Below, in pieces: positions 15,453 through 23,647 of a stretch of DNA of 50,647 nucleotides. The notes under the pieces were generated by a model, which ran no database searches, was not told where the DNA came from, and saw only the letters and a program-made list of their open reading frames with translations. This stretch comes from Limnohabitans sp. Lineage in GTDB: Bacteria; Bacteroidota; Bacteroidia; Flavobacteriales; Flavobacteriaceae. The stretch is taken from contig JASGCW010000011.1 of the NCBI GenBank assembly GCA_030053945.1, positions 1-50,647 on the forward strand, in the 5' to 3' direction. The position numbers and the translations under genes were made by a program. Each line of letters begins with the position of its first letter. The first letter of the stretch is position 1.

Positions 15453-16136
15453 ATGAGAACGTTAAATAAAGAGATACAATCACAAATAAGCCCTAGAAAA
15501 GCTTTAGAAATTTTAAATGAAGGAAATCATCGTTTTGTAAATAATTTGAAAGTACATCGCGATTTGTTAGAGCAAGTAAACGACACTCGCGATGGTCAAT
15601 GGCCATTTGCAACTGTACTAAGTTGTATTGATAGTAGAACTTCTGCCGAGTTGATTTTTGACCAAGGTTTGGGTGACATTTTTTCTATTCGCATAGCAGG
15701 TAATATTGCGAATACTGATATTTTAGGAAGTATGGAATTTGCTTGTAAGGTCGCTGGTTCTAAGCTTATCGTTGTTTTAGGACATACTAAATGTGGCGCT
15801 GTAAAAGGAGCTTGTGATCACGTAGAAATGGGAAATTTGACAGAATTACTTTCTAAATTACAACCAGCAGTTTATGAGGAGCAAGTTACAGAAAGCGATA
15901 GAACTTCTAAAAATAGTGAATTTGTTGAAAATGTTGCAGAAATCAATGTAAAAAGAACCGTAAAATCAATTATTCAGAGAAGTTATATTCTTGAGCAAAT
16001 GATTGAAAATGGAGAAATAGGTGTCATCGGAGCAATGTATAATATTGAAACGGGTCAAGTAGATTTTTATGAAGATACAGCATTTATAAAAGATGAAAAT
16101 AGACCTAATTTAGATTTAAAACAATTAGTAAAATAG
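15453..16136 (+). CDS. Beta-carbonic anhydrase, SulP-linked
   Basis: 227 aa, cytoplasmic. Zinc ligands are visible: Cys58 with the Asp60/Arg62 dyad (VLSCIDSRTS), His111 and Cys114 (GHTKCGAVKGA). It interconverts CO2 and bicarbonate. The form with a long N-terminal helix and the segment around IANTDILGSMEFAC differs from the second copy, so the two are paralogous subfamilies rather than a recent duplication. It begins 8 bp after the SulP stop, implying translation from the same mRNA and functional coupling to the transporter. Confidence 0.93.
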   Translation: MRTLNKEIQSQISPRKALEILNEGNHRFVNNLKVHRDLLEQVNDTRDGQWPFATVLSCIDSRTSAELIFDQGLGDIFSIRIAGNIANTDILGSMEFACKVAGSKLIVVLGHTKCGAVKGACDHVEMGNLTELLSKLQPAVYEEQVTESDRTSKNSEFVENVAEINVKRTVKSIIQRSYILEQMIENGEIGVIGAMYNIETGQVDFYEDTAFIKDENRPNLDLKQLVK

Positions 16137-16179
16137 TTTTCTATTTTTTGAATTACATTTGCTAGAAGAGTAATTAAGT

Positions 16180-16815
16180 ATGAGCGATTTTTATAAAAGA
16201 ATATTAGATAATAATAAGAAATGGGTAGAAGAAAAAATTAGTAGTGATCCTAATTTTTTCAAAGATTTAGCAGAGGGTCAAAATCCCCCATTGTTATGGA
16301 TAGGTTGTTCGGATAGTCGTGTACCAGCTAATGAAATTACTGGTACAAAAGCAGGCGAAGTCTTTGTACATCGTAATATCGCAAATATGGTTGTACACAC
16401 AGATATGAATATGTTAAGTGTACTTGATTATGCCGTAAATGTTTTAAAAGTTCAACACATTATTGTTTGTGGACATTATGGTTGTGGAGGTGTTAAAGCT
16501 GCAATGGGAAATAGTTCTTTTGGAGTTATTGATAATTGGATTCGCCACATCAAAGACATTTACAGATTTAATAAAGAAAAATTAGACTGTATAAATGATG
16601 AACCTGAACGTTTTAATCGGTTTGTAGAACTTAATGTAAAAGAACAAGTGTTGAATCTAGCCAAAACTTCTATAGTTCAAACGGCTTGGAAAAATGGACA
16701 GGACTTGTCATTACACGGTTGGGTGTACGGTCTTAATTCTGGGTATGTTACCGATTTAGAAGTAAACTTCTCGAAAAATGAAGATCTTCACGGAGTATAT
16801 CAATTAGATATTTGA
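16180..16815 (+). CDS. Beta-carbonic anhydrase, Can-type
   Basis: 211 aa, cytoplasmic. Zinc ligands Cys43 (WIGCSDSRVPAN), His99 and Cys102 (VCGHYGCGGVKAA), with Asp45/Arg47; these positions are nearly identical to E. coli Can (Cys42, His98, Cys101). It supplies bicarbonate for carboxylation reactions and balances CO2. It lies 43 bp after the first anhydrase and is followed by a terminator-like hairpin at 16848-16882, so it ends the SulP/anhydrase unit. Confidence 0.95.
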   Translation: MSDFYKRILDNNKKWVEEKISSDPNFFKDLAEGQNPPLLWIGCSDSRVPANEITGTKAGEVFVHRNIANMVVHTDMNMLSVLDYAVNVLKVQHIIVCGHYGCGGVKAAMGNSSFGVIDNWIRHIKDIYRFNKEKLDCINDEPERFNRFVELNVKEQVLNLAKTSIVQTAWKNGQDLSLHGWVYGLNSGYVTDLEVNFSKNEDLHGVYQLDI

Positions 16816-16847
16816 TTTTTTAAGAATAAATTAAAACAAAATTATAG

Positions 16848-16882
16848 AGGCGGATGTACTAAAAAGAGTACCTTCGCCTTTT
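16848..16882 (+). terminator. Terminator-like hairpin after the second carbonic anhydrase
   Basis: AGGCGGATGTAC pairs with GTACCTTCGCCT (interrupted once), then a short T-run (TTTTGTT). It separates the anhydrase unit from the DedA gene. Confidence 0.65.
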
Positions 16883-16905
16883 GTTAAAATAATTAGTAGT
16901 AGTTG

Positions 16906-17583
16906 ATGAAAGATTTTAATTGGTTGCAATTGCTTAATCCTGAATTCTATATATTATTAGAGTTCGGCGGAATTAAAATAGGTTTAATAGTTGTCTTATT
17001 CATTGTTTTTGCTGAAACTGGATTGTTAGCTGGTTTTTTTCTTCCAGGAGATAGTTTGCTATTTTTAGCTGGAATATATAGTGAAACACTAATGCAACAA
17101 ATTTCATTAGGAAGTGATTTTTTGAATGTAACTATTTTTGCATTGTTAGTTACCCTTATGGGTATTTTAGGTAATATGCTTGGTTATTGGTTTGGTGCTA
17201 GAAGTGGTAATTATTTATATAATCGCGAAGATACTTTTTGGTACAAAAAGAAGTATTTATACCAGTCTAGAGAGTTTTTTGATAAATATGGTACGCGCGC
17301 TATAGTTTTTGCTCGGTTTTTACCTATCGTACGAACTTTTGCTCCAGTAATTGCTGGTATTGTAGAAATGGACAAGAAGAAATTTATGTTTTATTCCATT
17401 TTAGGTTCTTTCTTATGGTCATTTTCAATGATTTTTTCAGGACATTATCTTCACGCATTATTTCTTAATCAATTTGGTATAGATTTAAAACATTATATCG
17501 AGTTTATTGTTATAGGAATTGTAGGATTTACTACTGTTCCCGTTTTGTGGAAACTTTTAAAAAAACGAGTGCATATAGAATAA
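16906..17583 (+). CDS. DedA-family membrane protein
   Basis: 225 aa from ATG 16906; the frame also has a TTG one codon earlier. Family motifs are clear: FAETGLLAGFFLPGDSLLF with the conserved acidic residue, GNMLGYWFGARSG, and FFDKYGTRAIVFARFLPIVRTFAP with the conserved Arg residues. DedA proteins sit in the inner membrane and are linked to lipid-carrier (undecaprenyl phosphate) recycling, envelope stress and proton-driven transport. It is followed 19 bp later by an outer-membrane DUF2490 protein. The specific substrate is not determinable here. Confidence 0.9.
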   Translation: MKDFNWLQLLNPEFYILLEFGGIKIGLIVVLFIVFAETGLLAGFFLPGDSLLFLAGIYSETLMQQISLGSDFLNVTIFALLVTLMGILGNMLGYWFGARSGNYLYNREDTFWYKKKYLYQSREFFDKYGTRAIVFARFLPIVRTFAPVIAGIVEMDKKKFMFYSILGSFLWSFSMIFSGHYLHALFLNQFGIDLKHYIEFIVIGIVGFTTVPVLWKLLKKRVHIE

Positions 17584-17602
17584 GCTAGCTCTTTTCGATC
17601 AA

Positions 17603-18355
17603 ATGAAAATAAAGTTTTATATTTTATTTGGAATGCTTTTTTCATTTCAAAGTTTTTTTTCTCAGGTAAAAACTACAAATACTGACATTTGGTTGCATTA
17701 TGTATGTAAAAATATGTTGAATAAAAAGCTTTCAGTTACGCTAGAAGCTTCAATGCGTTATGCTAATGGTTTTGATGAAAAACAACAATGGTTTATTAGA
17801 CCTTCTGTAGATTATCAGTTTACCAAATCTTTTAATGGAAGTCTAGGTGCAACCTATTATGATACGTATGTGTATGGTGAAGTTCCTCTAAATAAAGTAA
17901 CAACACCAGAAAAACATCTTTGGCTACAAGGAATTTATGCTAAAACATTTGGTAATTATAAGTTCACTCATCGTTTGCGTGATGAACATCGTTGGGTAGG
18001 CATTGCTAGTAAAAATTCACAAGGTAATTTTGAAATTACAGATTATGTGTATCGAAACCGTTTGCGTTATATGTTTTTAGCAAATTATGCTTTAATAAAG
18101 AAGGACGATAAAACCAAATTATTTGCAATGTTAGGTGATGAGGTATTTATGAATATTGCTGTAAAAGACGCAAAAACTTTCTTACAACAAAATAGGGTGA
18201 TTGCTGGATTAGGTTATAATTTAAATGCTAATCATCAGTTGCAATTAAGCTATATTCATCAAACTATTTGGAATTTAGGAAATACTATACAAGAGAATAA
18301 TCCAACAGTAAGATTATCGTATGTAACTAATTTTGATTGGTATAAGAAAGAGTAA
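17603..18355 (+). CDS. DUF2490-family outer-membrane protein
   Basis: 250 aa. Signal peptide residues 1-20 (ending SFFSQ), then alternating aromatic and polar strands ending in aromatic residues, the pattern of an outer-membrane beta-barrel. The order WLHY...RPSVDYQFT...HRLRDEHRWVG...YRNRLRYMF matches the DUF2490 family common in Bacteroidota. Starts 19 bp after the DedA gene and is probably co-transcribed. Function unknown. Confidence 0.8.
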   Translation: MKIKFYILFGMLFSFQSFFSQVKTTNTDIWLHYVCKNMLNKKLSVTLEASMRYANGFDEKQQWFIRPSVDYQFTKSFNGSLGATYYDTYVYGEVPLNKVTTPEKHLWLQGIYAKTFGNYKFTHRLRDEHRWVGIASKNSQGNFEITDYVYRNRLRYMFLANYALIKKDDKTKLFAMLGDEVFMNIAVKDAKTFLQQNRVIAGLGYNLNANHQLQLSYIHQTIWNLGNTIQENNPTVRLSYVTNFDWYKKE

Positions 18356-18493
18356 ACGATTAAAATTTTTAGAGTAAATTTTAGATTTGATTTATTTCTT
18401 GATGTGATAAGGTCTTGCTAATGCTGCTTTTAATTGAATTGTCGAATGGTCTTTTTGAAAGAGAATATTTTTTGTCCATTTTTTAGAAAGGAT

Positions 18494-19180
18494 TTACAAA
18501 ACCTTAAACTCTAACCCGATATTCCGAATGCTTTCAATTTTTATTGATGGGTCGTCTTTTAAATATTTTCTAAGTCGGCTAATAAAGACATCCATACTTC
18601 TGCCTGAAAAAAAATCATCATTACCCCAAACAGCATTAAGAATTTGTTCCCGTTTGAGTAATTGGTTTTTATTGTCAAGAAGATATAATAATAATGAAGC
18701 TTCCTTTTCAGTAAGTTGTTGCGTTTTATTATCAAGTTTTAATTCAAATCGATTGACTAAAAATGAATAATTTCCTATTTTGAGTATGTCTTTTTTTACT
18801 TCAGATGCTTCTTTTTTAGTAGTTCTTTTGAGAATGTTTGTTAGTCTTAAAACCAATTCTTCCACTTCAAATGGTTTTACAATATAATCATCGGCACCTA
18901 ATTTTAACCCTTTTATTTTATCTTCATTTTGATTTCTTGCGGTTAAAAAAACAAAAGGTATTCCAGGATTGATAGTTATGATTTTATCAGCTAATGTAAA
19001 TCCGTCCATCTTAGGCATCATTACATCTAAGATGCAAATGTCAAAGGTTTCTTTTTTTAGTAAATCTAGTGCTTCTTGTCCATCATTTGCACAAGTGACG
19101 TCAAATGAATAGAGTTCTAAATATTGTTTTAGAACATTTGCAAAATCAAAATCGTCTTCAGCTAAAAGGATTCTCTTCAT
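18494..19180 (-). CDS. OmpR-type DNA-binding response regulator
   Basis: 228 aa. Receiver domain 1-120 with the acidic pocket (Glu8, Asp9, Asp10), the phospho-acceptor Asp52 (CILDVMMPKMDG) and the conserved Lys in IVKPFE. Winged-helix domain about 130-228 (LTEKEASLLLYLL, RSMDVFISRLRKYL). It begins 1 bp after the stop of the sensor kinase gene, so kinase and regulator form an operon. Divergent to this operon is an outer-membrane receptor gene, with three TTAAC boxes in between that suit this regulator family. Confidence 0.94.
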   Translation of the reverse strand: MKRILLAEDDFDFANVLKQYLELYSFDVTCANDGQEALDLLKKETFDICILDVMMPKMDGFTLADKIITINPGIPFVFLTARNQNEDKIKGLKLGADDYIVKPFEVEELVLRLTNILKRTTKKEASEVKKDILKIGNYSFLVNRFELKLDNKTQQLTEKEASLLLYLLDNKNQLLKREQILNAVWGNDDFFSGRSMDVFISRLRKYLKDDPSIKIESIRNIGLEFKVL

Positions 19181-19181
19181 A

Positions 19182-20534
19182 TTATGTACAAGGAATAGCT
19201 ATGGTAAACGAGGCTCCTTTTCCTAATTCGCTTACAACGTTTACTGAGCCTTTGTGAGCCTTTATGATTTGATCTACATAATATAAGCCTAAGCCAAGAC
19301 CTTTTGTGTTATGAAGATTACCTTGTTCTACTCTGTAGAACTTTTCAAACAATAATAATTGCTTCTCTTTTGCAATTCCAATTCCGTCATCTGTAATGCT
19401 TAAGTTGAAAATGCCGTTTTTGAGAGAGGTAGTTATTGTTATGTTTTTGCAACCATATTTTACCGCATTTTCTAAGACATTGTTTAAGGCTGTGGTTAAA
19501 TGGAATTTGTCTATAAACAGCGTGGTTTCAATTGTATTTACGTTTGACTTAATAATAACTTCAGGATAAGCAAGCTGAAAATCAGAAAGAATAGTTTGAA
19601 TAAATACATTTACTTTTAAGTTTTCTTTCTGAAGTTCAATTTCTTCAAATCCTAACGAATTGGATAATACTTGGTCAATGAGACTTTGCAGACGTGCATT
19701 CTGACGATTAATTGTTTGTAAAAGAGAATTCAAAATTTCTTTGTTTTCCTGTATCTCTTTTCGTTCTAACATTCTTGTCGAAACTGATAAGGTAGTTAAG
19801 GGTGTTTTTAATTCGTGTGTGATATTGTTTATAAAGTCGGTTTTAACATCGCTCACTTTTTTTTGTTTGATTAGAGCTTTTAGAGTGATGACGAATAATG
19901 AAATTAAAATTATGATGGATACTATTGAAATTGCCAAAATAGTAGCCATTCTTTGTAAAATAATAAATTCCCAATTTTTTACAGAAACAAATAAAGTATC
20001 TTCCGTAAGTAGCTTATAATTAGAATCGCTATTAGTTGTAGATACATAATTTCGAACAGAAAAAGCTTCGTCCAGTGTGTTTAAATTTCCATAAGAAATA
20101 TTCTGAATAATAGGCTTTTCAGAGAAAATAGTGTCGGTTTTTTGATTGGATTTAAAAACAATAAGTTTATTTGTTATGACAGCAAATTCGACTTTGTTTT
20201 TTGGAAACTCAAGATTTATTTTCTTTTCTAACAAGGCTGTTAATACACTGCGTTGCGGATTAGGCAAAAATTTGTTTTTAAAGTGGTTTTTGAAATTTTT
20301 ATCACTAATGTAGCTTTTTAAAAGCTTTGTGTTATGTAATTCTTTGTTGTGTACTACACTCGAATCGATATCGGTAAAATCGTTAGTGATTTTAGAAATT
20401 TTTTCTTTGACTTCATTGTGAAATTGCTCCACTTTGTATTCATAGGAAGTTTTAACCAAATAACATTGCATTGCAATTAATACAATCAATATTACGGATG
20501 AGAAAACAATTAAAAGGTTGATTTTTTGTTTCAT
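19182..20534 (-). CDS. Sensor histidine kinase
   Basis: 450 aa from ATG 20534; the longer frame would use a TTG at 20543. Membrane helix 5-24, periplasmic sensor about 28-193, second helix 196-218, then HisKA with the phospho-acceptor His240 (NNITHELKTPLTTLS) and HATPase_c (NVLENAVKYG, ITDDGIGIAKEK, GLGLGLYYVDQI). First gene of the kinase/regulator operon; a -7-like TATTTTTG (20559-20552) lies 17 bp before the ATG. The signal is unknown; the linked outer-membrane protein suggests an envelope or nutrient cue. Confidence 0.94.
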   Translation of the reverse strand: MKQKINLLIVFSSVILIVLIAMQCYLVKTSYEYKVEQFHNEVKEKISKITNDFTDIDSSVVHNKELHNTKLLKSYISDKNFKNHFKNKFLPNPQRSVLTALLEKKINLEFPKNKVEFAVITNKLIVFKSNQKTDTIFSEKPIIQNISYGNLNTLDEAFSVRNYVSTTNSDSNYKLLTEDTLFVSVKNWEFIILQRMATILAISIVSIIILISLFVITLKALIKQKKVSDVKTDFINNITHELKTPLTTLSVSTRMLERKEIQENKEILNSLLQTINRQNARLQSLIDQVLSNSLGFEEIELQKENLKVNVFIQTILSDFQLAYPEVIIKSNVNTIETTLFIDKFHLTTALNNVLENAVKYGCKNITITTSLKNGIFNLSITDDGIGIAKEKQLLLFEKFYRVEQGNLHNTKGLGLGLYYVDQIIKAHKGSVNVVSELGKGASFTIAIPCT

Positions 20535-20584
20535 AGGTCTCAAAACATTTTCAAAAATAAACTAAATATTCTGATTTTTTGATT

Positions 20585-20611
20585 TTAACCTTGCATTAAC
20601 GCTCCATTAAC
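20585..20611. promoter_or_regulatory. Three TTAAC boxes at 11-bp spacing (candidate response-regulator site)
   Basis: TTAAC at 20585-20589, 20596-20600 and 20607-20611, exactly one helical turn apart; the last two are in the longer direct repeat CATTAACGCTC / CATTAACTCTC. They lie in the divergent interval, 46 bp before the beta-barrel ATG and 51 bp from the kinase ATG. Tandem direct repeats at 10-11 bp are the usual site type of OmpR/PhoB regulators. Confidence 0.6.
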
Positions 20612-20656
20612 TCTCGTAGAAAAATATTGAATCAATTTTGTGACAAATTTTATAAT

Positions 20657-22741
20657 ATGAATCAGAAATTATTTTTTGTTATAGCATTGTTAGTATCATT
20701 TCAGACTTTGTTTAGTCAAGAAAAAGTTAAAGAATTAGAAGAAATTAAAATAGTAAAAGAAAAAATAGCCATTGAGAATAAAAATGGTACTATAAAAATT
20801 GATGTTGCTAATTCCATTTTAAATGCCGTACCTAATTCTATCGATTTATTAGCCAAGCTCCCTAAAGTTCAAGTAAGTTCAAATAAGGAGTCAATCACCA
20901 TTGTTGGAAAAGGAAACCCTCTTATTTATATCGATAACCAAAGAGTAGAAATAAATGATTTGAACTCATTATCTGTAGAAGATATAAAAACAGTTGAAAT
21001 TATAGAAAATCCATCTTCAAAATATGAAGCAAATGGTAGAGTGGTTATTTTAGTTACTAGAAAAGTAAGTAAAAAAGAAGGTTTTAAAATTAATGTGACC
21101 GAAAATGTTTCGTTTCAAAGAAGATTTAATAATTACTTCGGAATTAATTCAGGAATTAAGAAGGGTAGGTTTGAATACAAAATCAATTTTAATTACAATC
21201 AATTAAAAATTTGGGAAAAGAATGGAAATGATTTTATTATTCCAGATTATGATATAAAATCAAAGTATTGGGTCACCGCAATTACAAATAGACCTCAATT
21301 TATATATGGTGGAGGCTTTTTTTATAAGATTAATGAAGATGATTACTTTTCAATGAATGTGAGTAGAAGAAGTCAAAAGGATAACTTCGATATCGTTACA
21401 AATACATATAATCAGCAGGGTTTGACTATAAATTCAATCCATACTTTAAATCTGAATACTGAAAATAGAAATTTTACAAATGGTGTTTTAAATTATAATC
21501 ATAAAATTAAGAGTATTGACGGGCACTTGTTTTTAGGATGTCAATATTCAAATTTCAATCAAGTAATTCAAAGTGTAATTTCAAACAACTATAATCAAAC
21601 CCAATTTGAATTGACACAAAATAGAAATCAAAAAGTAGCTATAGATGTCTTTTCTACCCGTTTTGATTTTGAAAAAGAGTTTAAGAATAAGATGAAATTA
21701 GAATTAGGCGGACTTTTTCTTAAAGCTAACCCTAGAACTATTGCTGCCATCGAAAGTTTTAATCCTAGTGTAGTATCTGGAACCGATTATAATTATAAAG
21801 AAACCAATATCGCTTTTTATTCTAATTTTTCTGGAGGATATAAAAAGATAAATTTTTCTAGCGGAATACGAATTGAGAATACAATAGCAAAAGGTAAAAA
21901 CGCATCGGAAAGTAATTTATTAATCGATAAAAATTACATTAATTTTTTCCCAAAAATCGATATTCAATTGGCTGTTGATAGTACAAAGACGATTAGTTTT
22001 AATTATGCTAAAAGTATCACAAGACCTAATTTTTCAACTGCGAGCCAATTATCAACTTATATAAATCCATATTTTCTTTGGAATAATAATATTAATATAA
22101 ATCCAACAATTATTGATGCGCTAACTTTTGGGTATCAGTATAAAGATAAAACTTTGAAATTAAGTTATAATTTGATGAAAAATCCCGTTTATTATGCGGT
22201 TGATTATAATAAAGACCAAAATTTGCTTAGATTTCAAACCGAAAATTTTCAAAAAGAATCAGGGTTTAATATTGAATTCACATTGCCTTTTCAATATAAA
22301 AAATGGTCTTCAACTACAATTCTAAGTGGAATTCTCAACAAGGTTGAAGACAAACTTTCGGTGGTAAACCAATCTAAACCTTATTTGTATTTTTATTCGA
22401 ATCATATTTTTAAACTACCAAAAGAAGTAGAATTTTCATTGACAACTTGGGGGTTGACCTCAAGAAAAGAAGGTGTTTTTGATAGAAATGGATTAGTTAC
22501 CTTCGATTTGGCTATTTCTAAAACCTTTTTCAAGCAATTTGATTGTACCTTAAGTTATAATGATATTTTCAGAAAAGTCACTTATAATGAAAATTTTACT
22601 ATTAATAACATTTCGTCAAAAGGGGTTTATTATACTGATTCTAATTTGTTTTCTATTGCAATAAAATACACATTCGGAAAAATCAATAAAGAAGAATTCA
22701 GGTCTAAAGAAGTTGACGAAAATGCGAGGAGAATTAGGTAG
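20657..22741 (+). CDS. TonB-receptor-like outer-membrane beta-barrel protein
   Basis: 694 aa from ATG 20657, where a good signal peptide begins (MNQKLFFVIALLVSFQTLFSQ); a TTG ten codons upstream is disfavoured. Residues 30-140 form a plug-like domain (AVPNSIDLLAKLPKVQV...GNPLIYIDNQRVEINDL...VEIIENPSSKYEANG), followed by a large beta-barrel of the kind annotated as outer membrane beta-barrel family protein (OMP_b-brl_3 type). There is no N-terminal carboxypeptidase-like repeat domain, unlike many relatives. It is divergent from the two-component genes and probably controlled by them. Cargo unknown. Confidence 0.85.
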   Translation: MNQKLFFVIALLVSFQTLFSQEKVKELEEIKIVKEKIAIENKNGTIKIDVANSILNAVPNSIDLLAKLPKVQVSSNKESITIVGKGNPLIYIDNQRVEINDLNSLSVEDIKTVEIIENPSSKYEANGRVVILVTRKVSKKEGFKINVTENVSFQRRFNNYFGINSGIKKGRFEYKINFNYNQLKIWEKNGNDFIIPDYDIKSKYWVTAITNRPQFIYGGGFFYKINEDDYFSMNVSRRSQKDNFDIVTNTYNQQGLTINSIHTLNLNTENRNFTNGVLNYNHKIKSIDGHLFLGCQYSNFNQVIQSVISNNYNQTQFELTQNRNQKVAIDVFSTRFDFEKEFKNKMKLELGGLFLKANPRTIAAIESFNPSVVSGTDYNYKETNIAFYSNFSGGYKKINFSSGIRIENTIAKGKNASESNLLIDKNYINFFPKIDIQLAVDSTKTISFNYAKSITRPNFSTASQLSTYINPYFLWNNNININPTIIDALTFGYQYKDKTLKLSYNLMKNPVYYAVDYNKDQNLLRFQTENFQKESGFNIEFTLPFQYKKWSSTTILSGILNKVEDKLSVVNQSKPYLYFYSNHIFKLPKEVEFSLTTWGLTSRKEGVFDRNGLVTFDLAISKTFFKQFDCTLSYNDIFRKVTYNENFTINNISSKGVYYTDSNLFSIAIKYTFGKINKEEFRSKEVDENARRIR

Positions 22742-22776
22742 TAGGTAATGTTTGAATTTATTTTTCTCAGATAAAT

Positions 22777-23229
22777 TTAATGTTGCTTGGTGTCATTAAA
22801 CTGCCATAATACATTGATGATTTTCCAACTTCCATTGAGTTTTACAATGTGCATATAATCAATCCAAGTATCTGCAATTAATTTGACAGATGCAGTTCGT
22901 TCAGAAACATCTAAGAAAACGATTTCTTTTTTAGGGTTAGGAGGAAAGGCATCTCCTTTTTTATTATAGCTTTCAGCTAGTAGAACCATTGATTCGGTTG
23001 AGGTCTCACGAACATAGTCTTTGCCTGTAGCTTTATCTTTCCAAAAAGTGCGTTTGACCATTCTAGGATGTAATGCTCTTTCCATTTGTGCTGGATTTGG
23101 CTTGTGTTGTGATTCTATATAATCTAGTGCTGCTTGTTTAATGGCCAAACTATCTTGTTTGGTTTGAGCAAAAGTTGATGTTGTAATGAAAAGTAATCCT
23201 ATTACTGCTTTTTTAAGTGGAATAATCAT
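22777..23229 (-). CDS. Secreted NTF2-like (putative lumazine-binding type) protein
   Basis: 150 aa from ATG 23229 (MIIPLKKAVIGLLF); the longer frame begins with TTG at 23253. A signal peptide ends near STFAQ. The mature part reads as a cystatin/NTF2-like fold: DSLAIKQAALDYIESQ, ALHPRMVKRTF, ASVKLIADTWIDYMHIVKLNGSWKIINVLWQ. Relatives are annotated as nuclear transport factor 2 family or lumazine-binding-like proteins; a ligand is not known. It converges with the beta-barrel gene, with only 35 bp between stops. Confidence 0.75.
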   Translation of the reverse strand: MIIPLKKAVIGLLFITTSTFAQTKQDSLAIKQAALDYIESQHKPNPAQMERALHPRMVKRTFWKDKATGKDYVRETSTESMVLLAESYNKKGDAFPPNPKKEIVFLDVSERTASVKLIADTWIDYMHIVKLNGSWKIINVLWQFNDTKQH

Positions 23230-23647
23230 TGTTCGTTTGATTTTGATACTCAAACTTAATTAAAGTGCTAGAATAGTAGAAATTATTTGGCTTTTTATTA
23301 AGATGTTTTTTTAACCCTGTTCATTAGTAAAGCCGTTTTTTTGAACGGCTTTACTATTCTTGTTTTAGTAAACTTTAAGTCTTACACAAATGAATTTACT
23401 GATTTTTATACACCCATCCAGAAACAGGAGAGATTAAGGAAAATTAAGAATCACAGTGTGATTAGCTATTATGTAAACTTAATTTTCTTAATCCCTTAAT
23501 GGTAATAAAAAGAAGAATGTAATAATAAATTAATTGTGGACTCTATTTTTAAATGTCTTTAAGTTAGTTTCTTGAGGTTATCAGCAAGCCCTATTTAGTA
23601 AAAAAAGCTGCCCTTTTGGACAGCCTCTTAGAAATTCATTAATGAGA
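23230..23647. other. Gene-free interval with two strong fold-back structures
   Basis: A perfect 13-bp inverted repeat (TAGTAAAGCCGTT / AACGGCTTTACTA, 23325-23356, loop TTTTTTG) resembles the groL terminator at 25959 but lacks a T-run after the stem. A second, nested structure has an outer stem GATTAAG-GAAAATTAAG (23432-23448) with CTTAATTTTCTTAATC (23478-23493), one bulge, enclosing the hairpin AATCACAGTGTGATT (23449-23463). No open frame of note was found. Confidence 0.6.
23601..23626 (-). terminator. Intrinsic terminator of the T9SS cargo gene
   Basis: Minus strand GCTGTCC-AAAA-GGGCAGC followed by TTTTTT, 22 bp after the stop codon. Confidence 0.85.

Noticed and set aside
20627..20656. TTG-initiated extension of the beta-barrel receptor gene
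   Set aside because: The signal peptide begins at ATG 20657 and the extension lies in promoter DNA.
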